A DNA stretch of 64,000 nt from CBFFRJ01 sp051486985. Lineage in GTDB: Bacteria; Pseudomonadota; Gammaproteobacteria; Enterobacterales; Enterobacteriaceae. The translations under genes and the position numbers were made by a program. The notes under the pieces are model-generated. The model made no database searches and was not told the origin of the DNA. It saw nothing but the letters and a program-made list of their open reading frames with translations. Positions within the stretch are counted from its first letter, which is position 1. Each line of letters begins with the position of its first letter. The DNA is taken from NCBI RefSeq assembly GCF_051486985.1, contig NZ_JAHVDV010000017.1, forward strand, positions 1-64,000, given 5' to 3'. This document shows positions 8,369-18,151 of this stretch, one piece after another.

Positions 8369-10735
8369 TTATTTCCCTTCGATGACTGAAATCCTTTTTT
8401 CTAAATCTTCCATGCGCTGCCAGCACTGCTGCAGGGCTCTGACAATTGGAGGGATGAACTCGTCGTACCCCAGAGAATAGACATCTTCACCACCGTTTAC
8501 TGCATGATGTTGCAGGCCTCCGAACTCAACTCCTAAAGAATCGCAAACTTTCTGCACTTCCTGAGCAATGAACCAGTGGTGGAAGCGCTTGCCCTTGTGC
8601 GTGCCGTCAGGTTCGCGAGAAGTAGAACCGGAGGTAAATTTTTCTTCCCGGTCTTCCATGACAGTCACAAGCTCGCCATCAATTTCCTTATCCACCGGAA
8701 CCTGAACAATCCTGGTTTCCTCGACAGGGGTGATATAGTTGTCTCGTAAATCCCATTTGCCATCAACAGGACGCAATCCAAGAATGAAGTCAATCCCAAG
8801 CTCTGTATCACGTACTTCTGTCTTATCGCGGGCGTCTGAGCGGTTCTGGACAGTGCCGTAAACGTAGGTGGTAGTGGCTGAGTTGCCTAATTGCACCTGA
8901 TTATCACCAGATACCCTTGCATCATTACCGACAGTAGTCGTGTTCGTCAGGTTTGTTGTGCTCGCCCCTGCCTGGGTTAATCGCCCAGAGTTATGGCCCA
9001 GCGCCGTATTTAGAGTGCCAATAGTGTTCGTAATCAGACTGCCGTTACCAACGCTCACGTTACTGTTACCTGCCGTGGTAGCGCTCTGAGAATTAACGCC
9101 TATTGATACGTTATTGTCTCCCGTTGCAGATTTCAGGGATGAGTGCCCTACCGCTACCGAGAATGAACCAAGCGTGGCTGCCGATGTTCCTGATTCAAAG
9201 CCGATAAAAACAGACCGCTCAACCATCGTTGATGCATATGCTGCTCCCGCGCCAATAACCACCGACTCCTTACCAGCAAGGTTATTGCTCATGCAGTTCA
9301 TGCCAACCGCTACGTTGTCGTGCCCGGTGCCGGTTCCTGCGGTAGTTAGTGCACCAATAGAGTTACCCGCACGATATCCAATATGCGTGTTGTTAGAACC
9401 AATATTGGCATCACCAGCAAATGTACCAATGTGTACACTGTTACTCTGGGAAGCGCTCCCGCTATTCCCATGTGCTCGATAGCCTATAGAGACACAATAC
9501 TGGTCGCTCATGGCCTCAGCGCCAGCTGATGCGCCAAATGAGCAGTTAAAGTTTCCGTCCTGTAGCTTGCCGCCAGCTGACGCACCAAAAAGTGAATTGT
9601 AATAACCTGTATCTATCCATTCACCGGCGATGGAGCCAACAATGGTATTTGCGTCACCGGAGGCACGATAACCGGCCTGGAATCCAATTGTTGTGTTGTT
9701 ATTCCCTGTTTTGTTTGACATCTGAGCGCGAGAGCCGAAAGCGGTATTGTTAGCCCCTGCCGTAAGGTCTATTAGTGCTCTCGCCCCAAATGATGTGTTG
9801 TTGTAGCCAGATGGTGATGTCAACGGGTCAGGAAGTGTAGGCACCACTTTACATCCGCCGCCACTATTTCCAAACGCATTGTATGACCGAATCATCTCAG
9901 GTTGAGGGCCAAGATTCAGTGTGCCATTTGTTATGTTTATCTTCACCTGCACGGTATTAGCAGTGCCAGCTGCCTGAATTGTCCGTGCATCAACCCATGT
10001 ATAAGTCTGGACTACTCCATCAAACGTCAGGCTTACTGCTGACTGGTTTGGATAATCATAAAGGAGTGTATATCTCTCCGGGACCGACATAGAACCAGAC
10101 GACCCGCCACGGCGCCACCACTCAGCATTATCAAATAAAAGAGTTCCCGGGCCGTAGTATCTGGCAGTCTGGCTTAAAGCCATCGGAGTGGTAATTCTGT
10201 ATGTCCCTTCTGGAACATAAATAATGCCATTCGTTCCGGATGCTAATTCCGCAGCATTAAATGCTGCAGTGTCATTGGTTGTTCCATCCCCTTTGGCGCC
10301 ATGATACTTGACGTTTACTGGTAGCGATTTGAATAAAGTCGTTGAGCCATGCCCTATTGCGGCAGTGCCCCCTGGTCCAGCCAGCCTTTTCTCCAACTGG
10401 TCAGGGTCATACTTCGCCACGTCCTCAAAATAGAACTGCTGCGCACCGTATGCGTCTTGGATCAGCATCGAGTAGTTCTGCACCGTGACGAACTTGCGAA
10501 TCTGGCCTCCCAGCACCGGGAATCCTCCGGCGTTGATTACGATAGGCTGAGGAACCTGTACGAGCGAACCATCCTCGTTCTCAACGTAAACCGGTATCTG
10601 ATTAGCCGGGTTGGTCGGGTCGGTATCAGGGATGCCGATGAAGATTTTTCCGTTTGCGTTTGCTTTAAAAGAGCGGGCCAGCGTAAAGAGTTGCGCGGGC
10701 ATTCCTACCACTAAATTTGCAGTTAAATCTGGCAT
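8369..10735 (-). CDS. Chimeric tailspike: P22 head-binding domain, beta-roll repeats, S74 chaperone domain
   Basis: 788 residues. Residues 1-115 match the P22 gp9 head-binding domain ([36 protein letters not shown] in two blocks), which fixes the spike to the tail. About 140-170 there is a lyase-like entry ([16 protein letters not shown]). From about 310 to 625 it is a long run of short repeats such as [23 protein letters not shown] and NVSIGVNS, resembling YadA/hep-type left-handed beta-rolls instead of the P22 endorhamnosidase helix. From Ser633 a peptidase S74 intramolecular chaperone follows (SDARDK with Ser633 and Lys638), expected to trimerise the spike and cut itself off. The final residues form a coiled coil. 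The receptor is unknown. Confidence 0.88.
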   Translation of the reverse strand: MPDLTANLVVGMPAQLFTLARSFKANANGKIFIGIPDTDPTNPANQIPVYVENEDGSLVQVPQPIVINAGGFPVLGGQIRKFVTVQNYSMLIQDAYGAQQFYFEDVAKYDPDQLEKRLAGPGGTAAIGHGSTTLFKSLPVNVKYHGAKGDGTTNDTAAFNAAELASGTNGIIYVPEGTYRITTPMALSQTARYYGPGTLLFDNAEWWRRGGSSGSMSVPERYTLLYDYPNQSAVSLTFDGVVQTYTWVDARTIQAAGTANTVQVKINITNGTLNLGPQPEMIRSYNAFGNSGGGCKVVPTLPDPLTSPSGYNNTSFGARALIDLTAGANNTAFGSRAQMSNKTGNNNTTIGFQAGYRASGDANTIVGSIAGEWIDTGYYNSLFGASAGGKLQDGNFNCSFGASAGAEAMSDQYCVSIGYRAHGNSGSASQSNSVHIGTFAGDANIGSNNTHIGYRAGNSIGALTTAGTGTGHDNVAVGMNCMSNNLAGKESVVIGAGAAYASTMVERSVFIGFESGTSAATLGSFSVAVGHSSLKSATGDNNVSIGVNSQSATTAGNSNVSVGNGSLITNTIGTLNTALGHNSGRLTQAGASTTNLTNTTTVGNDARVSGDNQVQLGNSATTTYVYGTVQNRSDARDKTEVRDTELGIDFILGLRPVDGKWDLRDNYITPVEETRIVQVPVDKEIDGELVTVMEDREEKFTSGSTSREPDGTHKGKRFHHWFIAQEVQKVCDSLGVEFGGLQHHAVNGGEDVYSLGYDEFIPPIVRALQQCWQRMEDLEKRISVIEGK

Positions 10736-10763
10736 TTATTTTTTACTCCGGCGCGAGTAGTTC

Positions 10764-10780
10764 CCACTGCATAGCAGTGG
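10764..10780. promoter_or_regulatory. Perfect palindrome in the tailspike leader
   Basis: CCACTGCATAGCAGTGG (7-bp arms, 3-base centre) lies 29 bases before the tailspike start and just below a TATAAC that could be a minus-strand -10 element (10784-10789). It could be an operator or a leader hairpin; no protein binding is known. Confidence 0.45.
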
Positions 10781-10883
10781 TGTGTTATAGAAGGGAAATT
10801 AAGTTGTTAGTAAGTACAAAGCCAAGGGTTATGCCGAGGCGTCGATGTTTGGTGTACAGTGATAAAAAACTAAGGAGATGATT

Positions 10884-11066
10884 ATGAAAAGATTGATCGT
10901 CAGTGCTTCAAAGGCCGTTGCTTTTATTTCATGCGCGTATGCTCTTGGAGCAAGTAATGAATACCTTTTTCCTTCAGAAGGTCTGCAGGTAACGTTTGGG
11001 TTGACCGCAATCCTTATTGTTATTGCATGGTCTGAAATAAAGGATTTAATCCGTAGTAAAAAATAA
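10884..11066 (+). CDS. Small membrane protein, candidate lysogenic-conversion gene
   Basis: 60 residues, not recognised. Two hydrophobic segments (about 6-22 and 35-50) with a charged C-terminus (DLIRSKK) suggest a two-pass inner-membrane protein. AAGGAG at 10872-10877 is placed for the ATG at 10884; an ATG two codons earlier touches it. It is on the opposite strand to its neighbours gp16 and tailspike, in the same place where P22 keeps its immI region with sieA, so it is probably expressed by the lysogen. Superinfection exclusion is a guess from position. Confidence 0.7.
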   Translation: MKRLIVSASKAVAFISCAYALGASNEYLFPSEGLQVTFGLTAILIVIAWSEIKDLIRSKK

Positions 11067-11083
11067 CCATCCCTGGAGGTAAA

Positions 11084-12913
11084 TCATTCCGTTATCTGAG
11101 GTGCTATCAGCGGTCTCGCAGCAATTGCCGCCTGATTGAGAGCTCGCTCATAAGCAGGAGTACCAGCCTTGGTGTTAGCCAATCTGAGCATCGCATTCCT
11201 TACCTGCTTGCTTTCGTAAAACCTCGCTACCGCACCGTAACTTAATCCTGCTGCCGTACCTACCCCGCCCGTTCCAACGATGTCAGTGGCCACGCCTGCC
11301 GGGACTGCTACCTGAAAAAGCTCCTGACCGGTTGGCGTAACAGTACCGGCCCTTGCCGCACGTCGAGTCTGATCCAGATATGTCGTAAGCCCTTTCAGGT
11401 ATTGCCGCTCATCACCTTTGAACAAAATACCCGTTTGAGATGACAGGCGATTAATTTCATTCAGGAACCTGTCAGGGCTTCCGCCAGACTTCTCATACGC
11501 CTTGCCAATTACTGATGCTCTGGCAGCGCTACGCCCCCTACCGTCAAGGGAGTTATAAAGTTGGCGAACCTCGCTTGGCTTGCTACTGAAAAGCAGGTTG
11601 TTCACCACCTCCGGCGTCAGATCACCTTTCTGAAGGACGTTCTTCAGCCTGGTGTTATTTACCAGCTGAGCCTCATTGGCATAAACGGCATTGGCTTGTC
11701 GATACCTGCTGGCAACCTGGGGGCCAAGGCTGTCTGTTACGGCCTTATTTACGTCATTAGTCAGGGCAGAATAAACCCGGTTAACAGCGGCCTGAGACTG
11801 GTTAGGCCATTCAATGCGATCACCTTTAACGTCCTGCCTGAATTGCGTCCTTAAATCTCTCAACAGCCCAAAATCAGCGCCTTTATTTAACTCATCCCTG
11901 TACGTCTGCAGCTTAGAGATGGTCTGCGTATCAGCAGCGCCTCCAAGCCTGGACAGGCGGCTTATTTCTGTATCAATGGCTGATATGGCCTGAGTTGGTG
12001 TAATGCTCCCTGCAGAAGACATTGCATCGTTAACCTGACTAAGGCGATCACCCGCCGCCTGCTTAACACGGCTGGTTTGCCGCCGAAGACTCTGCACAAT
12101 CTCATCAGGAGCTGGCGCGTCGAATTGCTGGGAATATCGCTGAACAAGCTCATTCCTTACTTCCTGCTGCCCTCTTCGCAAACCTCCAGTGCCGGTAGCT
12201 GGAATTTTCTCTCCCAGCGCCTGCGCGGAACGTCCGGTGAATGTCCCTGGAGGAAGAACGTCAGATGTAAGTAGCGGTGCATCTGCCTGTTCTGCAAATC
12301 TGATGGCCTGTTGAGCATCTGGCGCAATATCACCCTTAATGGCGGTGATTCCGCGCCCAACCCCCTTTGCAACACCAGAAAGAATCCCCTGAGTACCGAG
12401 GTTGATCGCAGCGTTTTTTGCAACGTTCTCGGCAAAATCCCCCTGCTGATTTGCAGCCTCTGCTACAGAGCCGAGCGCCATATTTCCGGCAACACCTGCG
12501 CCTGGAATTAGATACCCGCCGATGGCCTCACCTGTCTGCGCATACGGGTCTGTTGGGCGATCTACTGGACGATAGACATCATCCAGCACCCGCGGGCCGC
12601 CAAGCCCCTGGCTGATTGCATTAATCAGGCTGGCTCCACCCTGGAGAACGTCAAACGGGATGTTAACCAGCCCTCGACCGGCCTGCTCTGCTATCTGTCC
12701 CGCACTTTGCCCTCCGGTGAGCCAGTCGCCTGCCTGCTGTACAAGTGATGTCTCTGGTTGCTGCGCTGGCGGGCTTGCTACCGGCACTGATTGAGCCTGC
12801 TCTTGTGGCGTTGCTTGACCAGCAAAGTACTCATCAATCGCATTACCAATGTCTTCGTTACTGGTCCCGTCAGGAAAATTGAAGGTTTTACCGTTAGCTG
12901 TAACTTCCATCAT
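11084..12913 (-). CDS. P22 gp16-like DNA ejection protein
   Basis: 609 residues, matching the length of P22 gp16. An internal virion protein ejected into the cell with the DNA, needed for genome passage through the inner membrane. The N-terminal segment (TANGKTFNFPDGTSNEDIGNAIDEYFAG in part) is typical of the group, followed by a low-complexity Gln/Pro linker and a long helical body with small-residue stretches. The start overlaps the gp20 stop by four bases. Last gene of the ejection block gp7-gp20-gp16. Confidence 0.9.
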   Translation of the reverse strand: MMEVTANGKTFNFPDGTSNEDIGNAIDEYFAGQATPQEQAQSVPVASPPAQQPETSLVQQAGDWLTGGQSAGQIAEQAGRGLVNIPFDVLQGGASLINAISQGLGGPRVLDDVYRPVDRPTDPYAQTGEAIGGYLIPGAGVAGNMALGSVAEAANQQGDFAENVAKNAAINLGTQGILSGVAKGVGRGITAIKGDIAPDAQQAIRFAEQADAPLLTSDVLPPGTFTGRSAQALGEKIPATGTGGLRRGQQEVRNELVQRYSQQFDAPAPDEIVQSLRRQTSRVKQAAGDRLSQVNDAMSSAGSITPTQAISAIDTEISRLSRLGGAADTQTISKLQTYRDELNKGADFGLLRDLRTQFRQDVKGDRIEWPNQSQAAVNRVYSALTNDVNKAVTDSLGPQVASRYRQANAVYANEAQLVNNTRLKNVLQKGDLTPEVVNNLLFSSKPSEVRQLYNSLDGRGRSAARASVIGKAYEKSGGSPDRFLNEINRLSSQTGILFKGDERQYLKGLTTYLDQTRRAARAGTVTPTGQELFQVAVPAGVATDIVGTGGVGTAAGLSYGAVARFYESKQVRNAMLRLANTKAGTPAYERALNQAAIAARPLIAPQITE

Positions 12914-14262
12914 TTCACCGTGAATTGGATACCTGATTTCGATGTATGCACACCGGTTGTCTGCTGCGCCGGTTGAGGAGCGGCTGACTGACGGCCTGAG
13001 CCAACATTGACGTTGTATTGCTGGTTGTAGTTGTCAGTGTATGACTTGATATCGTTTACTGATTGCTGAACAGCCTCCGGGCTGGAGAAATCGACCTGAG
13101 GCATGCCCTGAAAGTACATTTTTGCCTCTGCAACGGTGTTGATCCCCGACGCGCCCATATCCCTTGCCGCTGCTATGCCCTGATTCTGCATTTTCCCCTG
13201 GATTCTCTGCGCGGCATTGTAGATTTGCCTCTGCTCTTTGCTGCCAATTCGGCTTCTGACATCAGCGCCGAGCGCTGGCTTACCAGTGCCACCCGTTACG
13301 CCAGTCAGGAAATCAAGGCTCTCTGGGTTGGCCTGGCTAATCATGTCGATGTCTTTCTTCATCGCATAGTTTTGAGCATTGGCGCCAGAGGATGCGGTAG
13401 CTGCTATCGCAGACGGCGGCACTCTGATAGTGTTTCCTGCGTTATCAGTGGCCTCATAGAAAGCGTTTTGACCTGCCCCATGAAGCTTCCCTTTGATGCT
13501 TACTGTTCTGCCGTCAGATAACTGCACCTGCCTGTTGTCGGCACCTTCAGTTTTAATACCAGCGACCTGAGCAAACAGAGCGGCGGCTTCTGGGTCGGTT
13601 TTCAGCAGGCGAGAATAAGCGTTGAAGTTTTTCATATCGCTCGTCTCGCCGCTGGAAGCAAGCCGGGCGTTCTGAGCAGATATATTCTGTCCACGAATAG
13701 TTGCTGCGTTTTGCATGTCATTATTGCGGATTTGCTCTGCCAGTTTCGCCCGGTCATTCTGCCTCTGGGCACGGTCGTTTTCGACTCCGTAATAATCCTT
13801 GGCTCCAAGAGCACTAAGCCCAACCGCATCGACGGTATGCGCCAGGGACTGCGGGTCCTGCTGGAACTGCTGCACAATTTCCTCAGGCGATGAGCCAACG
13901 GTTCCCAGAACACCTGCGTTCTTTAATGCGGCGCTCTGCACCGCTTGGGGATTGCCTGTAGCCATAGCGATGCGCAAATCACGCGCTGCACTTCCGAGCG
14001 CCATCTGGTGCTGCTCATTCTGGAATCCAATACCGGCTTTGAGTAGCTCCATTTGCCCTGGGTATTTTGCTGCGAGGGCGGTCATTTTCTGCGGATCACC
14101 AAAAGATGCCTGCCACTCAGTCTGAAACTGAGCCTGCTGCTCTGCTGCTCTCTGGGCCTGCTCAACCGCCATTGCCCGCTGCTGTATTTCGTCCTGCAAC
14201 CCCTTCAGCTGAAGCCCCTGAGCAAAGCCGTTGCCGGATGAGTAATCTATAGGTGCGATCAT
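12910..14262 (-). CDS. P22 gp20-like DNA ejection protein
   Basis: 450 residues, close to P22 gp20. Residues 15-60 are very rich in Gln and Ala (KGLQDEIQQRAMAVEQAQRA) and the rest is helical and hydrophilic, as expected for an ejected internal protein. Identification rests on order between gp7 and gp16 as well as composition. Confidence 0.88.
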   Translation of the reverse strand: MIAPIDYSSGNGFAQGLQLKGLQDEIQQRAMAVEQAQRAAEQQAQFQTEWQASFGDPQKMTALAAKYPGQMELLKAGIGFQNEQHQMALGSAARDLRIAMATGNPQAVQSAALKNAGVLGTVGSSPEEIVQQFQQDPQSLAHTVDAVGLSALGAKDYYGVENDRAQRQNDRAKLAEQIRNNDMQNAATIRGQNISAQNARLASSGETSDMKNFNAYSRLLKTDPEAAALFAQVAGIKTEGADNRQVQLSDGRTVSIKGKLHGAGQNAFYEATDNAGNTIRVPPSAIAATASSGANAQNYAMKKDIDMISQANPESLDFLTGVTGGTGKPALGADVRSRIGSKEQRQIYNAAQRIQGKMQNQGIAAARDMGASGINTVAEAKMYFQGMPQVDFSSPEAVQQSVNDIKSYTDNYNQQYNVNVGSGRQSAAPQPAQQTTGVHTSKSGIQFTVK

Positions 14263-14271
14263 AATTCCACC

Positions 14272-14919
14272 TTAAAATAAGCCAGTAAGGAAGCTACCCA
14301 AACTATTGCCCAATGTTTTTGCAGTGCTTGTTCCCGCAAGATAGCCAAGTCCACTTGTAAGAGCATTACCATTAGCCAGGCTGGCACCGGCGTTAGCCGC
14401 ACCAACCTGAGCCAGATTATTTTGTACCGAGTTGGAGTAGTTGCCTGCAGCTGCATTAGTTGCTCCGCCTGAGCTGAGTCCGACATTAGTCAGGCCGAGA
14501 AGCTGCTGATACATGTTATTTTGCTGGTCGGTCATCATTGACAGGTAATTTTGCCCAAGTTGAGGGGCGATGGATGAAAGCATGTTCCCGGTGGCGGTAG
14601 ACCCAAGCCCACCGGTCGCTTCGGCAGCATTCAATCCCTGATATCTGGCCTGGTTCGACAACATCTGGTACTCAGGGCTGGACAGGTATGATAACAGTGA
14701 AGCATTGCGGTCTATTGGCTGGCCTGCCAGTCCCTGCAACCCCGTAAGCGCTGCTTGTCCGGCACCCAAAAACGGTGCGAGTGTCTTTTTCTGGTCGTTG
14801 TAAATCTGCAAAGCCGTTGCGTTTGACTGATTGGCTGCGCTTTTCTGCGCACTTGCCGCCTGATTAGCACCAGTGATAGACCCGACTATGCTACCGACGC
14901 CTTTAGCTATCCCGCTCAT
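14272..14919 (-). CDS. P22 gp7-like DNA ejection protein
   Basis: 215 residues. N-terminus MSGIAKGVGSIVGSITGANQ is Gly/Ala rich, followed by IYNDQKKTLAPFLGAGQAAL, a motif common in podovirus ejection proteins. P22 gp7 is made with a short propeptide; no cleavage site is evident here. Its start overlaps the gp14 stop by 17 bases. Confidence 0.87.
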   Translation of the reverse strand: MSGIAKGVGSIVGSITGANQAASAQKSAANQSNATALQIYNDQKKTLAPFLGAGQAALTGLQGLAGQPIDRNASLLSYLSSPEYQMLSNQARYQGLNAAEATGGLGSTATGNMLSSIAPQLGQNYLSMMTDQQNNMYQQLLGLTNVGLSSGGATNAAAGNYSNSVQNNLAQVGAANAGASLANGNALTSGLGYLAGTSTAKTLGNSLGSFLTGLF

Positions 14920-15286
14920 CTGCGTACCTCTTCATTAAAATTAATTCTCCGCTCGTATCGTCGACATACTCAACAACACCGCGCCAGGTTTCGATAAAGC
15001 CAAATTTGCGAGCCAGATTGCACACCTGCTTGTGCTCAATGCGGATTGGTGCATGAACCTCACGGTTTCCGATGAGTGCCAACACCTCTCTCACCGCATC
15101 CCGGCATCGGTATCTCTCTCCGGGTTTCATTGCCATGTGCAGGTCAACGTGGGAGCCGAAATCCATGCAAACGAAGATGCCCACGCCATTCCAGAGAAGG
15201 TGATCGCCCTCGACGACAGGGAATGACGGGACGCCCCATAGACGCATCAATTCCTGCCCGGTAAGAGGATCGATTTGTGTGAGCAT
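14903..15286 (-). CDS. P22 gp14-like head assembly protein
   Basis: 127 residues, somewhat shorter than P22 gp14. It carries GVGIFVCMDFGSHVDLHMAM and a C-terminal part that looks like a small acyltransferase-type fold (AREFGFIETWRGVVEYV-like region). In P22 it is needed for infectious particles, with unclear mechanism. Called by place between the needle and gp7 and by resemblance. Confidence 0.8.
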   Translation of the reverse strand: MLTQIDPLTGQELMRLWGVPSFPVVEGDHLLWNGVGIFVCMDFGSHVDLHMAMKPGERYRCRDAVREVLALIGNREVHAPIRIEHKQVCNLARKFGFIETWRGVVEYVDDTSGELILMKRYADERDS

Positions 15287-15295
15287 GGGGAATCC

Positions 15296-16081
15296 TTAAT
15301 TCATCAGGCCGTGGGTGCGCAGCATGTCCTCAAGGGCTTTGATGCGCTGGCGGGCCTGAATCAGTCCGTTAGCTATAGTGGTCACTTCCGCCTGGGTGTA
15401 AGCAGCGCTGACGGTGTACGCCTGGCTGGCGTTGAACGCACCGAGCAATGCAGTACCAGTTGCCGCCGTCCACCCGGTAGCGCGAGCGCCGATCACTTTG
15501 GTACCGCCGACTGAGTAAGACGTGGTTACGTTCAGTGGCGATGCGAGAGACTGGACACTTGTTGCCGATTTCGAGACGTAATCGCCATGCAGCGCGGTAA
15601 TATTGCTTTCAGCCGTGCCGATACGCGTCGTTAGCGAAGATACGTCGCTTTGGAGTGTCGTTATGTTGCCTTCCGCAGTAGTAAGACGGCTACCCTGGCT
15701 TGCAATATCAGATTCGTTCTGCGTAATGCGTATTTCATGGTTAGCGAGTTCTGCCTCATTGGCTGCAATCCTGCTTTCGTGGTCAACAAGCGTTTCCTCG
15801 GCAGCAGAGATACGCGTCTCGTGGTTCTGAAGCGTCGCCTCTGCCGTATCAAGGCGCTGCTCATGGTCATCAAGCACGACATCCTGCTCATCGTTCCTGA
15901 CCTGAGCATCATATGCACCCTGCCCGGCTTCATTCGCTTTCCCTGCGACGTTGGTGAAGTCCAACGACTGATTAAGGATGTACATCTGGTAAGCCGGAGA
16001 CAGACCGGAAGGGAGGGAGGCCGCCGAGAGCCCAATAGCGCTTATTTTTATCGGCGTATTCAGAGAGTTATCAGCCATCAT
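15296..16081 (-). CDS. Tail needle gp26
   Basis: 261 residues. The N-terminal cap plugs the portal channel (SAIGLSAASLPSGLSPAYQMYILNQ in part), then a long trimeric coiled coil of repeated segments (DHEQRLDTAEATLQNHETRISAAEETL and similar, residues about 65-155), and a C-terminal knob region about 165-235. It is longer than P22 gp26 (233), like the extended needles of Sf6-type phages. It plugs the virion and probes the outer membrane. Confidence 0.93.
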   Translation of the reverse strand: MMADNSLNTPIKISAIGLSAASLPSGLSPAYQMYILNQSLDFTNVAGKANEAGQGAYDAQVRNDEQDVVLDDHEQRLDTAEATLQNHETRISAAEETLVDHESRIAANEAELANHEIRITQNESDIASQGSRLTTAEGNITTLQSDVSSLTTRIGTAESNITALHGDYVSKSATSVQSLASPLNVTTSYSVGGTKVIGARATGWTAATGTALLGAFNASQAYTVSAAYTQAEVTTIANGLIQARQRIKALEDMLRTHGLMN

Positions 16082-17496
16082 TCAACCCTAACCTGACATC
16101 CAGACAACGTAACCGGTGAGCTGGTCACTATGCGGATTTTGAACGCTATATTCTTGCGTACTCTCCCGATTCGACTCCAGATAGCTCGCTGGTCGTAACG
16201 GAACGGCGCATTCCAGGGTATCAGCTGCTCTCGACCGTGGTTGATGCCGTCAGTCGTTGCAGAGATAAACATCCGCTCCGCCATCTGCGCGACGCCGGTA
16301 GATGATTCCAGTTCGAGGTCGAACAGCCTGGCGTTGTCCGCCTTGAATAGGGGTGTGTACAGGACGTGCTCCTGCTGATTCCCGTACTGGCTGGAGATAT
16401 CAAACCTGAGCCGCCCGATAAACCCCTGACCCCTGTCGCCGCAGGTGATCACGTTATCTTCGTAGATGAAGTCGACGGCACGATACGCTCCGTTATCCAG
16501 GCCAGACCGCAATACCGACCACTGAGGTCCGTTCTGACTGGCTGCGGCGTCATAGACGAGAGTCTGGTCAGTGAGGTTGATGATAAGCAACTCATGCCCA
16601 TCAATCCTCAATGAGCCCATAGTCGTCAGGGCCAGGTCATCAGCAGAATAGCTGCGAATTATTTTCTCTATTGACGGAGTGGCAATGCTCTTTACTTGCC
16701 CAGACTCCAGCAGATATACCGAGGGTGCGCCGGTCGCAGGGTTGCTGATAATCGCGAAGGCATCCAGGTAGTTGCACTTGCAGAACGTTCCGGCGATGCC
16801 CTTCTGCACCAGATACGCCGGGTTATTGACGTATAGCGCCGCACCGGAAGTTGTCGCGCCTGTCAGCGTGAAAAATTCAGTGGTTGATGTGCCGAAACAG
16901 ACAACAAAATCACGCCACACGCCCATGCCGATTATCCCGTCCGGCTGGGATTCCGCCCGGTACTCTGCGCTGTTACGGTCTGGATGAGACTCGTCTTCGA
17001 TGTCGGAAATAAAGAATGAATCAGTGCCATCCTTCGACCAGATATAGCGACCACGAACACGCACAATATCTCTGGCGCTTCCCAGCTCATATTGCGTATA
17101 GGTGCTGGATACAGGCCAGTTGGAGATTGTCTTCGTCGTTCCGTCATACCGGTATAAAACGACCTGACCGTTTACGATAACAGCCTGGCTGTTCCGTGAG
17201 TGAGCCATTGCCGCTCGACCCCTGCCGCCAACGCTGCCAACCTGAGACAGTCCTCGGTACAATTTGCTACCGCAGACGCGGTAAACGGTGCTCTGCGCGG
17301 TGTTGTACTCAGCGCCACGTGATGGCCCGTCAACATCTGCCATTTTCTCAATGCCCGGGAATGAGCGCAGATAACCCGCAGCATTCAGTACCTCTTTAGG
17401 TGTGGCCAGCAGATTTACCGGCAGATAGTCGATGTAGTCGGCGCTCAGGTAGTCTTTGCCGACCCCTTTCATTAACGGTAATTGTTGAACCGACAT
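16078..17496 (-). CDS. P22 gp10-like packaged DNA stabilisation protein
   Basis: 472 residues, the same length as P22 gp10. Begins MSVQQLPLMKGVGKDYLSADYIDYLPVNLLA, as in the family. It forms the hexameric tail factor between gp4 and the needle. The needle start overlaps its stop by 4 bases. Eight bases downstream of gp4. Confidence 0.94.
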   Translation of the reverse strand: MSVQQLPLMKGVGKDYLSADYIDYLPVNLLATPKEVLNAAGYLRSFPGIEKMADVDGPSRGAEYNTAQSTVYRVCGSKLYRGLSQVGSVGGRGRAAMAHSRNSQAVIVNGQVVLYRYDGTTKTISNWPVSSTYTQYELGSARDIVRVRGRYIWSKDGTDSFFISDIEDESHPDRNSAEYRAESQPDGIIGMGVWRDFVVCFGTSTTEFFTLTGATTSGAALYVNNPAYLVQKGIAGTFCKCNYLDAFAIISNPATGAPSVYLLESGQVKSIATPSIEKIIRSYSADDLALTTMGSLRIDGHELLIINLTDQTLVYDAAASQNGPQWSVLRSGLDNGAYRAVDFIYEDNVITCGDRGQGFIGRLRFDISSQYGNQQEHVLYTPLFKADNARLFDLELESSTGVAQMAERMFISATTDGINHGREQLIPWNAPFRYDQRAIWSRIGRVRKNIAFKIRIVTSSPVTLSGCQVRVE

Positions 17497-17504
17497 TTTG
17501 TCAC

Positions 17505-17984
17505 CTATGGATTGAGGATGTCTCCGTCCGCCTGCTGCTGGTCATCCGGGTAATAGCGCTCACCTGTCAGGGTGTCGTATTTGTTGCCCTGCCCAACGGG
17601 GAAGTCTCCGCGTCGTAGCATCGAAGGCACGACAAGGGTGTCAGTCAGCAGTGCGTCATAAGCTCGTGAGGCGTTAGTTTCAATGCGTGGCGATGGTTCA
17701 ATGCTGTAATCCGACATCATTCGAAGCAGGAGTTGATAACCTACAGCGTGTTTGTATTTTCTCGGCAGGCCAGAGTCATCATCTGGCAGGGGTTCTGAGT
17801 CATCAGAAGAAAAAATGTAGCCAACGTTGCCCGGGTTAATTAGCCATTCCGACATCATGTCTTCCAGATCGTGAACCCCGTCTTCCAGTGACTGAGGTTC
17901 AACGTCTGTTAGTGTTGCGTCTGAGGCAATGGCAAATTTACGCAGGGCGAATTTTACTATTTCACCCTTTGTGAGACTCGCCAT
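17505..17984 (-). CDS. P22 gp4-like tail accessory factor
   Basis: 159 residues from the start MASLTKGEIVKFALRKFAIAS (P22 gp4 is 166). Twelve copies bind below the portal to close the filled head; in P22 the protein also has peptidoglycan-hydrolase activity. The open frame extends 32 codons further upstream but overlaps the preceding gene and lacks family resemblance. Confidence 0.92.
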   Translation of the reverse strand: MASLTKGEIVKFALRKFAIASDATLTDVEPQSLEDGVHDLEDMMSEWLINPGNVGYIFSSDDSEPLPDDDSGLPRKYKHAVGYQLLLRMMSDYSIEPSPRIETNASRAYDALLTDTLVVPSMLRRGDFPVGQGNKYDTLTGERYYPDDQQQADGDILNP

Positions 17985-18141
17985 TATCTGCCGCCTTGCG
18001 CCCGCGCGTTTTGGATTTGACGTCATCAGCCGATTTAACAAACCCCAGCTTTTCGTACTCCGGGAAGTCTGTAGCGACAATTACGGCCTGGACATAACCG
18101 GCATCATTGTCTGCAGGAAGGAAAACGCTCATGCGATCCAT
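17962..18141 (-). CDS. Small basic protein between coat and gp4
   Basis: 59 residues (MDRMSVFLPADNDAGYVQAV...), basic towards the end. The start at 18141 has a strong GGAGGT (18145-18150). A short gene of this kind occurs between coat and gp4 in Sf6/P22-like genomes; function unknown. It lies directly after the terminator-like hairpin that follows the coat gene, and overlaps gp4 by 23 bases. Confidence 0.75.
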   Translation of the reverse strand: MDRMSVFLPADNDAGYVQAVIVATDFPEYEKLGFVKSADDVKSKTRGRKAADNGESHKG

Positions 18142-18151
18142 TTGAACCTCC

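Noticed and set aside
9114..9482. 122-codon plus-strand frame inside the tailspike
   Set aside because: Low-complexity mirror of the tailspike repeat region, not a credible protein.
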